Origin: Enterococcus ureilyticus | GTDB taxonomy: Bacteria; Bacillota; Bacilli; Lactobacillales; Enterococcaceae | NCBI RefSeq assembly: GCF_001730315.1 | Contig: NZ_MIKC01000023.1 | Location: 170,255 to 234,254, forward strand | Reading direction: 5' to 3' | Length of the DNA: 64,000 bases | In this document: in pieces, positions 8,815 to 17,414 of the stretch | Position numbering within the stretch: position 1 is the first letter of the stretch | Layout of the letters: each line of letters starts with the position of its first letter | Made by a program: the position numbers and the translations under genes | The notes under the pieces: generated by a model | Told to the model about the DNA's origin: nothing | Databases searched by the model: none | What the model saw: only the letters and a program-made list of their open reading frames with translations

Positions 8815-10554
8815 CTATTTTACTCCTTCTTCACTTTTGACGATTCCTCCGACTAAACAGAGCAAACGATGTTTTCCAGGTGGCAAGCTACTTTTCAAAC
8901 ATGGGAAACTTGATCTTGGGAAAAATAGCGAAGTGTTGGCCTCAGGTCGAATTATCAGCACTTCTTCATAACCTGCAACTGCAACAATTTGGGAAGTTAG
9001 ATCACCTGCAGTCACTACTCCAAAATTTTCTCCCGATTTCGCTTGCGGTTTGTTACCTGATACAGGTACACTAAACCCTCCTTCCCGAATATATAAAGGA
9101 ATTTTTGTATCAATTTCATGTACACGTAGGTGCCACTGACCAAAAGGATAAATCTCTGTCCCAATGGTCACTTGTTCAAAAGGAGACCATTGATAAGAAA
9201 CATACGTCTCCGTTAACTGATAGCTGATCACTTCTTTTTTTGTGCGAAAATACTGGCCATCACAAGAAACAGCCAGCGTATTATCAAACGCTCCTGCTTC
9301 ATAATAAACACCAGTTTTGGGTACACTAAAACCAAATTTCGTTGAGTAAACAAATTTACTATACTTCGCTTCTGCATGCGCTTGGCCTTCAACTAGCATT
9401 CCTGCTGGATAGCCTAACAAATGATGTCCTGAACACTCATTTAGTAAAAGCATATTTCCTTTTTCCATTAGTTTTTTAGATTCTTTTTTTACTGGTGACG
9501 GTTTAGCACTCCAAAAAGGATGATCTGATTTTACTGCTAGCAATAAAAATGTTTTCAATGCCCAATAAGGCGACCCAGGTGCATTATATCCTTCTGCCAT
9601 TACAAGATTCTCATAATGATAACCAATTGAAAGACGACCATCGAAGGTAAAAATATCATGATTCAGCCAAGTAGCCAAATGTGTAGAGAGCATGGATTTC
9701 ATCGCTCCCCACGGAATCGCTTCGACATCTGCAAAAACCAACGCCGAAAAAAACGCGCCTTGCGCAAAACGATAGGTCAAGCTGCGACCATATGGCAATG
9801 CTTCGCCATCATCATCAAAATAGTAAATAAAATCATGTGCGAATAATGTAGCTCGTTCAATAAACCGTTGCGACCATTCAGGATCTTCTTCTTTCATAAA
9901 GGTGGCGTAAATCAACCCATAATAATGAAATGCAAAAGGAATATAATAATCTCTTTGCGTTTGTTTCCCATCTACATACCAACCTGCGCCAATATACATC
10001 GAATCAATCAATTTTAGCTCTTCTTTGAGCGCTTTACGGTCCAATGCCTCACCACAATGAAGCAATGCAGTTCGAATCAGCACCTTAAAAAAAGTCCAAT
10101 TATTTTTAGGAATTTTTCTTTCCAACGCTTGCTCCATCCAATGGATCACATTTTTCTGCGCTCTTTTCGATAGGTCATCCCAAAAATATTCTTTATGCAA
10201 TAATAACGTCAGAGACAAAGCGGCAGTTTCAACAATATACTGATCATACTCTTCGATTATTCCCCAATATTGTGGGTCAGTTGGGTCAGTTCCTCTGATT
10301 AATTTCTTGATATAAGACTCTTTTAACACATCATCTTTTCGACTGGTCCAAGAAGGCGCAATCCCCCACAACGGTCGAACAAGCGCTTCCATATTTGCAC
10401 GCTGTTGGTCGTACACTGCACCGCTACTGCCTAAATACAGCCCAGGTGTGTCAGAAGTAAGTAGCGGTTCTCTTAGCGGGGCAACGATTGTTTCCAGTGC
10501 AACTTGATAATCATTTTGGCTCAAAAAGTTGTTATCTATGAATTTTTTCACCAT
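8815..10554 (-). CDS. DUF2264-family protein, probable glycan-processing enzyme
   Basis: About 579 aa, cytoplasmic. The N-terminal signature RANMEALVRPLWGIAPSW and the long alpha-helical stretch after it match DUF2264 proteins, which I know mainly from polysaccharide utilisation loci; the C-terminal third is beta-rich. I recall, without certainty, that some relatives were assigned glucuronidase activity. The ATG at 10554 follows AAGGAGG by five bases; the longest frame starts six codons earlier at a TTG that overlaps this site. A TTGAAA-17-TATTCT promoter with decamer operator 5 lies just upstream. Likely role: clipping uronate-containing oligosaccharides before or after GH88. Confidence 0.82.
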   Translation of the reverse strand: MVKKFIDNNFLSQNDYQVALETIVAPLREPLLTSDTPGLYLGSSGAVYDQQRANMEALVRPLWGIAPSWTSRKDDVLKESYIKKLIRGTDPTDPQYWGIIEEYDQYIVETAALSLTLLLHKEYFWDDLSKRAQKNVIHWMEQALERKIPKNNWTFFKVLIRTALLHCGEALDRKALKEELKLIDSMYIGAGWYVDGKQTQRDYYIPFAFHYYGLIYATFMKEEDPEWSQRFIERATLFAHDFIYYFDDDGEALPYGRSLTYRFAQGAFFSALVFADVEAIPWGAMKSMLSTHLATWLNHDIFTFDGRLSIGYHYENLVMAEGYNAPGSPYWALKTFLLLAVKSDHPFWSAKPSPVKKESKKLMEKGNMLLLNECSGHHLLGYPAGMLVEGQAHAEAKYSKFVYSTKFGFSVPKTGVYYEAGAFDNTLAVSCDGQYFRTKKEVISYQLTETYVSYQWSPFEQVTIGTEIYPFGQWHLRVHEIDTKIPLYIREGGFSVPVSGNKPQAKSGENFGVVTAGDLTSQIVAVAGYEEVLIIRPEANTSLFFPRSSFPCLKSSLPPGKHRLLCLVGGIVKSEEGVK

Positions 10555-10586
10555 TGGAGCCTCCTTCGTCAATTTACAGAACAGAA

Positions 10587-10596
10587 TAACAAGTTA
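10587..10596. promoter_or_regulatory. Candidate GntR operator 5 within the DUF2264 promoter
   Basis: TAACAAGTTA on the plus strand. On the minus strand it overlaps the spacer and -10 of a TTGAAA-17-TATTCT promoter, the same geometry as at the regulator's own promoter. Confidence 0.62.
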
Positions 10597-10945
10597 CCGA
10601 AACTTTTTCAAACCTATTTTTTTAATTTCTAACCCTAAAAATGAACGCATTCTCATAAACACATCATAACTTAATCTATTTTAATCCTAACCAATTCAAG
10701 GTTTACCTAACAAAATATGCACGTCATATTATTAACTTACCTTACACAAAATGAAAATACGGTAAGTTCACACGGAATTCCAGTGAGAATAACTCTCATA
10801 ACAAAAATTTAGTTTTGTCAAACTTAACTCTTCCATCTTAAATTCAAGTGGCCTTTGGTTATAAGACTTATTTCTTTTTTCATGATAAAATCAGAATTGA
10901 TCATTGCCATACGAAAACGACATCATTTTTCTAAAGGAGCATAAC
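10597..10945. other. Gene-free AT-rich spacer
   Basis: No open frame of note. It contains an inverted pair ACTTACC / GGTAAGT (about 10737-10767) and, near its right end, TTGGTT and TAAAAT boxes that may be the promoter of the next plus-strand gene. Confidence 0.4.
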
Positions 10946-11746
10946 ATGGAAATTAAATTAGACGTTCTTATCACTGAAAATAAAACAACCATCCACTTTT
11001 CCAATAACCAAGGCAGCCTTGAAATACTTGAGCTACCCGATATCCAATTAGAAACAGCTCATCCAGCGGTCTATTTTTTAATTAAGGACAAAACCGTTGT
11101 AGCCATCGGACGATTGGATTGTGCTATTGCTGATAGTAAATTAGATTATAATAAACAGATCATCATTACTCCACCTTGGGATATCGAACTTGACTATTTA
11201 GAGCAACTTTTCATCACTGAAGCAACTGAAAATGGTATCCAACTTACTGAAAATATACAACACCCAACAAAAATCCCAACAAATTCTAAAAAAACAGTGG
11301 CTAGTTACAAAGAAAATGTCTTATTAGTTTTAACAAAATTTGGCTATCCCTTCAATCAACAGGAAAAACCCAAAAAAGCCAAACCTGCTAAAGCTCGGCA
11401 TAAATGGACGAAAGAAGTCAGCCAAATAGAATTTTTTATCGATACGAGAGACAGTAAGGCTACTGTACTTTGGCATAAAAGAAACGAAATGTTGCTAAAA
11501 GCTGGTGCAACCATGATGCCAACTCCCCCTCTTAACAAAGATGGTTCTTTGGGCTTCTCTGCCAAAATGGGCCAACGAATCAGAGAAGACCACAAAGATA
11601 AAGTAAAAAACTTCACTACAACTGAAGATATCCTCTTAAAAAGTGTCAACGAGGTTGGCTTATTTTTATACTTTGGCGGCACAAACAGCTGGTTAGAACT
11701 GATCGATGCCGATGGCAAGACACTTAATGAATGGACCGTTGTTTGA
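10946..11746 (+). CDS. Uncharacterised protein, possibly a diverged GIY-YIG/DUF4357 type
   Basis: 266 aa, soluble. The start at 10946 has AAAGGAGC six bases upstream; the longer frame from 10904 has no such site. Residues 45-110 (AVYFLIKDKTVVAIGRLD then IIITPPWDIELDYLEQLF) are reminiscent of small GIY-YIG proteins, whose core begins VYFL...VYVG, and the C-terminal end (LLKSVNEVGLFLYFGGTNSW) resembles the DUF4357 tail often joined to it. The catalytic residues of GIY-YIG nucleases are not convincingly present, so this is a weak family guess. It stands alone, with a hairpin terminator downstream. Confidence 0.6.
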   Translation: MEIKLDVLITENKTTIHFSNNQGSLEILELPDIQLETAHPAVYFLIKDKTVVAIGRLDCAIADSKLDYNKQIIITPPWDIELDYLEQLFITEATENGIQLTENIQHPTKIPTNSKKTVASYKENVLLVLTKFGYPFNQQEKPKKAKPAKARHKWTKEVSQIEFFIDTRDSKATVLWHKRNEMLLKAGATMMPTPPLNKDGSLGFSAKMGQRIREDHKDKVKNFTTTEDILLKSVNEVGLFLYFGGTNSWLELIDADGKTLNEWTVV

Positions 11747-11896
11747 TCACTATTTTATCCACTAAACGGAACAAGATACAGTGTTCATGACTGAATATTG
11801 AATGCGGTATTCCTGAAGTTTTGCTTCAGCTTACGATTTATAGATATTTGCAAATTCTGTTTAGTATTAAAAACTAACTGAACCTGAATAAAAATT

Positions 11897-11940
11897 GGCT
11901 ACTTGTTTCTAGTATTTTAGAATAGGAGTAGCCTATTTTT
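11897..11940 (+). terminator. Hairpin followed by T-tract
   Basis: GGCTACT (11897-11903) pairs with AGTAGCC (11927-11933), followed by TATTTTT. It lies 150 bases after the previous gene, in an otherwise gene-free 311-base stretch before the WxL cluster; the stem is short, so it is only moderately convincing. Confidence 0.45.
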
Positions 11941-12057
11941 AGATTTATAAGAAAATTTATAGTTTGTTTATAGTTTGTTTACTCTACGTTTACTTACTTG
12001 AAGTAAGATTAATTAGTATAAATATAGTTATACAATAAAAAATTGGAGGTTTTACAA

Positions 12058-13518
12058 ATGGTTAACAAAGTAACGTTTAAGGGGAGTTATGTTTATGTAG
12101 TATTTACAGTATTGTTTACGTTACTCGCTGTAATGAACGGCTCAAAGGCCTTTGCGTCTGAGTTTGAACCAAATAAAGTATTAGGTTCAACGAATTGGGA
12201 AGGAACATTCGTTTACGATGCACAAGGAAATGACGTAACCAGTCAAAATAGTAATTTTATCGGACGAGCAAAATATGACGCAAGTACGAATCGCTATGAG
12301 TTTTTTGACAAGCAAACCAATGTTTCTAGAGGGGATAAAGGGGTATTCTTCGTTACACCAGACGGTAAAAAAAGAATCTTACTCTCAGAACTTGGTTATC
12401 GAGCAGTTGTTGATATGGTCAGATTAGACAAAGATATGTTTACTTATCGTAGAGAAGGTGTGCAAAAGGATGGCTCAAATGGCTTCGTTTTTGTAGAACA
12501 TGTTCCTTATAGTGGGGAATTAACCTTTACATCCCAACCACCTGTCCGCTCTAAAGAAACCGGTACAATCATCAAAGATCAACCAGGGATAGATATTCTT
12601 AGTTCCACTTTTTGGCAAGGAACAAAAGCACTTGATGAGAATGGCAATGATGTTTCTGAATACAATAGAGGGTATCTAGGCTTAGCCCGTTACGATAACA
12701 AATCAGGAAGATACGAATTCTTTGATACAGAAGGTAAATCAAGAGGTGATTTCGGTTATTACGATGTTATTCTTGATAATAAAGAAAGAACACATATTTC
12801 TGTAGGCAGTAACTATGCCGCAACATTAGAATTAACAGAATTAAACAGCGGACGATTCACCTATGCTAGAAATGGAAAAGATGCAACAGGTCAAGATATT
12901 ACGATTACGGTCGAGCATGAACCATACACAGGAGCACTACCTTTAGACTTTACTTTTAACCCAGCTAACGAGTTGATCGTGATGCCTCCAGTTAAAACAG
13001 AGGAAGATGCAGAAGGTTCTGCGAAAAGTAATGCGATTGTCGAAGTAGAAAACCTTACCACAGCAGGTACCGTTAAATTTAGTGAAAATGCGGCGACCGA
13101 AGCAAGTATTATTTTTGAAAAGCTAAACACAAAAGATAATCCATCTACTTTGAACGAACAAGAAGCTGGAAAAGCCTCAATCAGTGTCCTTGATACACGA
13201 AAAGGAACTGGCGAAAAAGATGATTGGACAGTTAAAACAAAGCTAACAGACGGTCCTTTTGGAAATAAAGGCTTTTTACTAAATAAACTAGGTGTTGTTT
13301 TAGAACCATCCACACAAGATAACACATTAACACCAAACGCTAAGGTAACAATGACTGATAGTGATGAGCATCAAGCGTTTACAATCGGGTATCAAGAAGG
13401 CAACACTGAAAGAAAAACACTAACACTAAATCCTCAATTAGTAATTGGACAAAGTAATCTATTACAATCAGGCGTATATGGTGCCAATATTACTTGGACA
13501 TTGACACCTAAAGTGTAA
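12058..13518 (+). CDS. WxL-domain surface protein with two DUF4822 repeats
   Basis: Secreted cell-wall protein of 486 aa. A signal peptide (VYVVFTVLFTLLAVMNGSKAFA, cleavage after AFA) is followed by two homologous domains of about 125 residues: NKVLGSTNWEGTFVYDAQGND at the first and DILSSTFWQGTKALDENGND at the second, each ending in a VEHVPY or VEHEPY motif, as in DUF4822. The last 180 residues form the WxL domain, with EKDDWTVKTKL and the terminal NITWTLTPKV. The ATG at 12058 follows GGAGG by seven bases. It heads a WxL cluster with the next two genes, which normally act together at the surface. Confidence 0.88.
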   Translation: MVNKVTFKGSYVYVVFTVLFTLLAVMNGSKAFASEFEPNKVLGSTNWEGTFVYDAQGNDVTSQNSNFIGRAKYDASTNRYEFFDKQTNVSRGDKGVFFVTPDGKKRILLSELGYRAVVDMVRLDKDMFTYRREGVQKDGSNGFVFVEHVPYSGELTFTSQPPVRSKETGTIIKDQPGIDILSSTFWQGTKALDENGNDVSEYNRGYLGLARYDNKSGRYEFFDTEGKSRGDFGYYDVILDNKERTHISVGSNYAATLELTELNSGRFTYARNGKDATGQDITITVEHEPYTGALPLDFTFNPANELIVMPPVKTEEDAEGSAKSNAIVEVENLTTAGTVKFSENAATEASIIFEKLNTKDNPSTLNEQEAGKASISVLDTRKGTGEKDDWTVKTKLTDGPFGNKGFLLNKLGVVLEPSTQDNTLTPNAKVTMTDSDEHQAFTIGYQEGNTERKTLTLNPQLVIGQSNLLQSGVYGANITWTLTPKV

Positions 13519-13530
13519 GCTTAATAATGA

Positions 13531-13570
13531 GAGACTGAGGGATAACTCTTTGAGTTAGAACCTTAGTCTC
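13531..13570 (+). terminator. Hairpin between the WxL gene and its partner
   Basis: GAGACTGAGG (13531-13540) pairs with CCTTAGTCTC (13561-13570) with one G-U pair; a T-run follows after six bases. It may be a partial terminator or an RNA-stability element within the WxL operon. Confidence 0.55.
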
Positions 13571-13604
13571 TTATCAAATTTTTTTATAAAGGAGTCTAGA
13601 AAAA

Positions 13605-14603
13605 ATGAAAGTAAAAAGTCTATCCTACTATCCACTATTTTTACTAGCCAGTTTATTGCTTCTACTTATGCTCCCAAATACAGCTTTTGCGCAGGAAACA
13701 GCTTACTACCTCAAGCCTTTGATTCCAGAAAACCAGATAGAAAACACGGAAGATTACTTTAATATCGCCACATCCTCCTCAATCGACCAAACACTTGAGT
13801 TATTGGTTGTGAACGAATCTACTGAGGAAAAAGTAATCACTGTCACTATTTTGGATGGGATGACAACAAAAGATGGCGCAATTAGCTATGCCATAGATCA
13901 TAAATACGATGAGGACCAACAATATAAGCTCTCACAGATTGCTAAGGTAAAACAACAGGAAATCACAGTTGAAGCGAATAGCACACAACAAATGAGCATC
14001 GCTTTGAACGCTGAACTAAAGAATTTTGATGGGACAATCTTAGGTGCAGTGAATGTGAGCGAAAAAGCAACAGAACAGCCAAACGAGGGTTTAAATAATA
14101 CCTTTGCTTACAATGTTCCCATTAAAATTCGAGTCAATAAAGAAAATGATAAAAGCCAAATGAACTATAAAGGCTTAACATTAGTCAATAAAAAACCTGA
14201 ACGATTTCTAAATTTGTCCTTCCAAAACCCTATGCCGAATATCATACGAGACCTAACCCTCTCATTTGAAATCTATAAAAAAGGCCAACCCACGAAGGTT
14301 CTTTTTAAGAATAGTATGGCAAACATCGAAGTAGCACCAAATAGTCTATTTTCCCCTGAATTGTCTCTGACAAATTCCAAACTAAAAGCTGGAGATTATG
14401 TATTAAAAACTAGTGGGAAATCTGAGAAGATCAATGAAGTTTGGGAAAGTGATTTTACGATCTCACGCTCCGATTCACGTAGTCTTGATGAAGGTTTAGA
14501 AGTGTTGGCTGAAGACAATAAAATCTGGATCATTATTGCTGGCATTGCCGCTCTACTTATTTTGGGAGGATCAGGGTATGTTTTTTATAAAAGAAAAAAA
14601 TAG
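13605..14603 (+). CDS. DUF916/DUF3324 WxL-associated membrane-anchored protein
   Basis: 332 aa surface protein that partners WxL proteins. It has a signal peptide ending in NTAFAQE, a DUF916-like first half (AYYLKPLIPENQIEN, LELLVVNESTEEKVITV) and a DUF3324-like second half (YKGLTLVNKKPERFLNLSF), then one membrane span near residues 308-327 and a positively charged tail YKRKK. In WxL clusters this family is thought to link WxL proteins to the cell envelope and peptidoglycan. The last 26 bases overlap the next gene. Confidence 0.9.
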   Translation: MKVKSLSYYPLFLLASLLLLLMLPNTAFAQETAYYLKPLIPENQIENTEDYFNIATSSSIDQTLELLVVNESTEEKVITVTILDGMTTKDGAISYAIDHKYDEDQQYKLSQIAKVKQQEITVEANSTQQMSIALNAELKNFDGTILGAVNVSEKATEQPNEGLNNTFAYNVPIKIRVNKENDKSQMNYKGLTLVNKKPERFLNLSFQNPMPNIIRDLTLSFEIYKKGQPTKVLFKNSMANIEVAPNSLFSPELSLTNSKLKAGDYVLKTSGKSEKINEVWESDFTISRSDSRSLDEGLEVLAEDNKIWIIIAGIAALLILGGSGYVFYKRKK

Positions 14604-14862
14604 AACCCTAGTAATCTTCTTTCTAGCCTTGACAAGTAGTTTGTTTTATTATCCTAGCATTGCAAATAGTGAAACGATTGTGAGTGAAGTGACTGTCGAA
14701 GTATACAGAGAACCTTCAATCTTCAAACAAGCTATACAAAACGTTTTTCCGAAAACAAATGAAGAGCTGAGCGTTTTTCTAACTTGGATCGGCCTATTTC
14801 TCATTATAGGATTTATTTTGTTAGTCTATCATTTCAAAAACCAAAAGAATTTAGGTAACTAA
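14578..14862 (+). CDS. Small sortase-type protein of the WxL cluster (FPKTN motif)
   Basis: 94 aa. The ATG at 14578 lies inside the end of the preceding gene, behind GGGAGGA. It has an N-terminal signal region (LVIFFLALTSSLFYYPSIANS), a very short exposed segment of about 40 residues, then VFPKTNEE, a hydrophobic span and the basic tail YHFKNQKN. This is the layout of the small LPxTG proteins usual in WxL operons, but the motif reads FPKTN, departing at both the Leu and the Gly. Anchoring by sortase is therefore uncertain. Confidence 0.75.
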   Translation: MFFIKEKNRTLVIFFLALTSSLFYYPSIANSETIVSEVTVEVYREPSIFKQAIQNVFPKTNEELSVFLTWIGLFLIIGFILLVYHFKNQKNLGN

Positions 14863-14972
14863 TGTGGCGGCTGAAATATCATGCAAGTATCCCACAATTT
14901 GAGCCTTCTAAGGTTCATCCAAACACTTTTCCCCTAATTCATAAGTACAATCCTCTGCAGAAATGCAATGAT

Positions 14973-15025
14973 GATGTGACCCCCAAAAGTTGTACGTGGA
15001 AAATACAATTTTTGGGGGTCACATC
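14973..15025. repeat. Large palindrome resembling abutted IS3-type ends
   Basis: A 22-bp stem (14973-14994 with 15004-15025, one G-U) around a 9-base loop; each arm begins GATGTGACCCCCAAAAGTTG. No T-run follows on either strand, so it is a poor terminator. A related palindrome is at 54441-54487. The core GACCCCnAAAAGTT is like the ends of IS3-family elements as I recall them; this suggests a MITE-like relic. Confidence 0.5.
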
Positions 15026-15074
15026 ACGACTCACGGAGCGATGTCCCAATCCTCACAAACTTAATCCGTACCTT

Positions 15075-15641
15075 TTAAAAATCATAAGCCGTTTCTTTTT
15101 GTTGGATCATGGTTTGATAGGTATCCAATAACAAGAAGAAATCATCTACAAACCGATCCAAACGAAATTCAATATCAGGATTTTTGATCTCTTGGCGGAT
15201 AATATCCTTGTCCGTGATAAACACATAGTTCGGCACTAAATTAGCCTTCATGTAACTAAGAACTGGGCGAATTTGTTGTTCAGGAATCAAAAAGTGTTTC
15301 TCTGATCCAGCCGTAACGATCATTCCCGCCACTTTATTGCGAAATGCATTCACTGGCAACATATCAAATAAATTCTTTAAGGTGCCCGGCATCGATGCTT
15401 GAAAAATAGGTGTGCCAATAATCAACCCGTCTGCTTCCATCATCTTTTTCAATGCTTGACCAACCTCACCTTCATATTGAAGATACTCTCGCCCATCAGC
15501 AAATGGAAACTGTAAATCAGAAAAATCAATGATTTCTACTTCAGCATCTGCTCGAACTTCTGTTATTTTATTGATCGTATAATTGACAGCCACTCTTGAT
15601 TTACTACCAAAAGCTGAACCGATTATCGCTACGATTTTCAT
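15075..15641 (-). CDS. NADPH-dependent FMN reductase family protein
   Basis: Flavodoxin-fold reductase (188 aa). It begins KIVAIIGSAFGSKSRVAVNY, the phosphate loop of FMN reductases, and has IIGTPIFQASMPGTLKNLFD, the flavin-binding loop typical of SsuE/YwqN-like proteins, then VAGMIVTAGSEKHFL. It lies 11 bases after the luciferase-like monooxygenase gene, and such pairs commonly work as a two-component system in which this enzyme supplies reduced FMN. Substrate unknown. Confidence 0.87.
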   Translation of the reverse strand: MKIVAIIGSAFGSKSRVAVNYTINKITEVRADAEVEIIDFSDLQFPFADGREYLQYEGEVGQALKKMMEADGLIIGTPIFQASMPGTLKNLFDMLPVNAFRNKVAGMIVTAGSEKHFLIPEQQIRPVLSYMKANLVPNYVFITDKDIIRQEIKNPDIEFRLDRFVDDFFLLLDTYQTMIQQKETAYDF

Positions 15642-15652
15642 CTTATTTCCCC

Positions 15653-16732
15653 CTAGCCTTTCGTATGCTTTTTCACTTCTGGCATCACTTTTGTCGCAAT
15701 CAATTCAATATTTTTCTTAACAAGATCAAGTGGCACGCCGCCAAAATCGATTTGCGCCATAAAGCGTTGATGGCCGTAAAGTTCATATTGATACAACATC
15801 TTCTCGATAATTTCATTGACGCCTCCTACCATTAGCGTATCTCTGGTATCTTGTGATTGAGCAAAATGTTGTTTTGGATAGGTTCCGCCACGAATCGCAC
15901 CCCAACCAGCATTTAAGAATGGATACATTTCTTTCCGTGCTTGGCTACCAGTTTCAGCAACATAAAACAAACTCGTTGTAGCCAAAGGAAATTCTTTTTC
16001 ATTATAGCCGGCTTCAGTTAACGACATCCGATAAGCATCCACCGCACGTTTGAAGATCGGTGCTGGTCCTGCGAGTGTTGTCAACATCATTGGAATGCCA
16101 TCTAATCCAGCTTTGATCGCACTATCTGCCGGTCCTCCTACTGCTCGCCAAACAGGCAACTGTCCACGCAGTGGTTGCGGTAAAATTTCAGCATTTTGTA
16201 AAGGAGCGCGGAATGCCCCTTCCCAATTGATTCGTTCATCAGGTGCTGCTTCATTCAATCGTTTTAACAAATGCATTTTTTCTTCAAACAATTCCTCATA
16301 ATCTTTTAAATCAAACCCTAAAAGTTCATAAACCCCAACACGAGAGCCACGACCTGCCACAATTTCAGCACGACCATTAGAAATCAAATCTAAGGTAGCG
16401 TATTCTTCATACACTCGGACTGGATCATTGGTACTTAAAACTGTCACTGAACTAGAAATTTTAATATCTTTTGTTTGTGCTGCGATTGCCGATAGAATCA
16501 CTTGGTTCGCTTGCCCAATAAAATGACTTTGATGGCTTTCACCAACACCAAATACATCGATTCCTGCTTCATCGGCAAATTTTGCCGCTTCAATAATGTC
16601 ATTGATTCGTTGCTGCTCGCTGATCAGCTGGCTTGTCATTGGGTTTTTAACGTGATCTCCTAGTGAATATAACCCGATTTCCATGCCTTTTGATGAATCA
16701 ATACCAAATGTTTCATTCATTTTTTTGTTCAT
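15653..16732 (-). CDS. Luciferase-like (LLM class) flavin-dependent oxidoreductase
   Basis: 359 aa TIM-barrel flavin enzyme. Family features include FADEAGIDVFGVGESHQ, ISSSVTVLSTNDPVRVYEEYATLD and ISNGRAEIVAGRGSRVGVYELLG, and the late segment FMVGGVNEIIEKM is replaced here by LMVGGVNEIIEKMLYQYE. It is the middle gene of a marR - LLM - FMN reductase run on the minus strand, so it probably uses flavin from its neighbour and is controlled by the MarR protein. The physiological substrate cannot be told. Confidence 0.9.
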   Translation of the reverse strand: MNKKMNETFGIDSSKGMEIGLYSLGDHVKNPMTSQLISEQQRINDIIEAAKFADEAGIDVFGVGESHQSHFIGQANQVILSAIAAQTKDIKISSSVTVLSTNDPVRVYEEYATLDLISNGRAEIVAGRGSRVGVYELLGFDLKDYEELFEEKMHLLKRLNEAAPDERINWEGAFRAPLQNAEILPQPLRGQLPVWRAVGGPADSAIKAGLDGIPMMLTTLAGPAPIFKRAVDAYRMSLTEAGYNEKEFPLATTSLFYVAETGSQARKEMYPFLNAGWGAIRGGTYPKQHFAQSQDTRDTLMVGGVNEIIEKMLYQYELYGHQRFMAQIDFGGVPLDLVKKNIELIATKVMPEVKKHTKG

Positions 16733-16757
16733 TTCCCTACACTCCTATTCCATCGTT

Positions 16758-17192
16758 TTATTCTGTTGACTGTTTCATTAATTTTTGACTGATTTTGGCT
16801 AACTGCAAGACTTCTTGTTTCGTTAAATTGTCAAAAGCCGCTGCTTGTTGCTTACTTTGGGCAATAAAGCAACTATCTAGCTGTTTTTGTCCTCTAGCTG
16901 TCAAGGATATATATTTTTCTTTCCATTCTTGTTGGCGTGTAATCCAGCCGTCTGCTTCAAACTGTTTGATCATTTGCGAAACACCACCCTTGGAGATAAG
17001 TAATTTCTCTCCTAGCTCCTTTTGTGTGATTGGTTGATTTTCTTGGATTTGATGAAGCATATCAAATTTTGAAGCATTTAGATCATATTGTTTTAAAAAC
17101 TCATTAGACTGCACATTGCTCTTTTGAACGAACTGCAAGATGGACATCCAACAGCTTAATTTTACTTTTTCTGTAAATGATAGCTTTTCCAT
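16758..17192 (-). CDS. MarR-family transcriptional regulator
   Basis: 144 aa winged-helix regulator. The helix-turn-helix and wing read ITQKELGEKLLISKGGVSQM followed by IKQFEADGWITRQ, with flanking helices that form the dimer. It starts behind AAAGGAGG and is preceded by a TTGCTT-17-TATACT promoter with an inverted repeat just after it, so autorepression is likely. It sits 25 bases upstream of the LLM gene and is likely to control the flavin enzymes in response to a small molecule. Confidence 0.9.
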   Translation of the reverse strand: MEKLSFTEKVKLSCWMSILQFVQKSNVQSNEFLKQYDLNASKFDMLHQIQENQPITQKELGEKLLISKGGVSQMIKQFEADGWITRQQEWKEKYISLTARGQKQLDSCFIAQSKQQAAAFDNLTKQEVLQLAKISQKLMKQSTE

Positions 17193-17209
17193 TGTCTGAA
17201 CCTCCTTTT

Positions 17210-17225
17210 AGTTTAGAACTAAACT
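17210..17225. promoter_or_regulatory. MarR operator candidate
   Basis: AGTTTAG and CTAAACT separated by two bases, placed between the marR ribosome binding site and its -10 box. Size and symmetry fit MarR-family operators. Confidence 0.65.
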
Positions 17226-17414
17226 GATAACAATAGTATAATATACTTACTAAAAATAAGCAAAATATTTTTACTTTCTAGCTTTAACTTGTATTACGAC
17301 TAACACTAACCTTAGCTGAAGTACAACTCTTCCCTTTGATTCTTTCTAGTATTATTAGTATAATGAGTATGTTTTTTAGAATATAACCGAAAGCAATAGA
17401 GTGGAGATTATAGA

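Noticed and set aside
14862..15131. 89-codon plus-strand frame after the WxL cluster
   Set aside because: It runs through the large palindrome and into the reverse strand of the FMN reductase gene, with no protein likeness.
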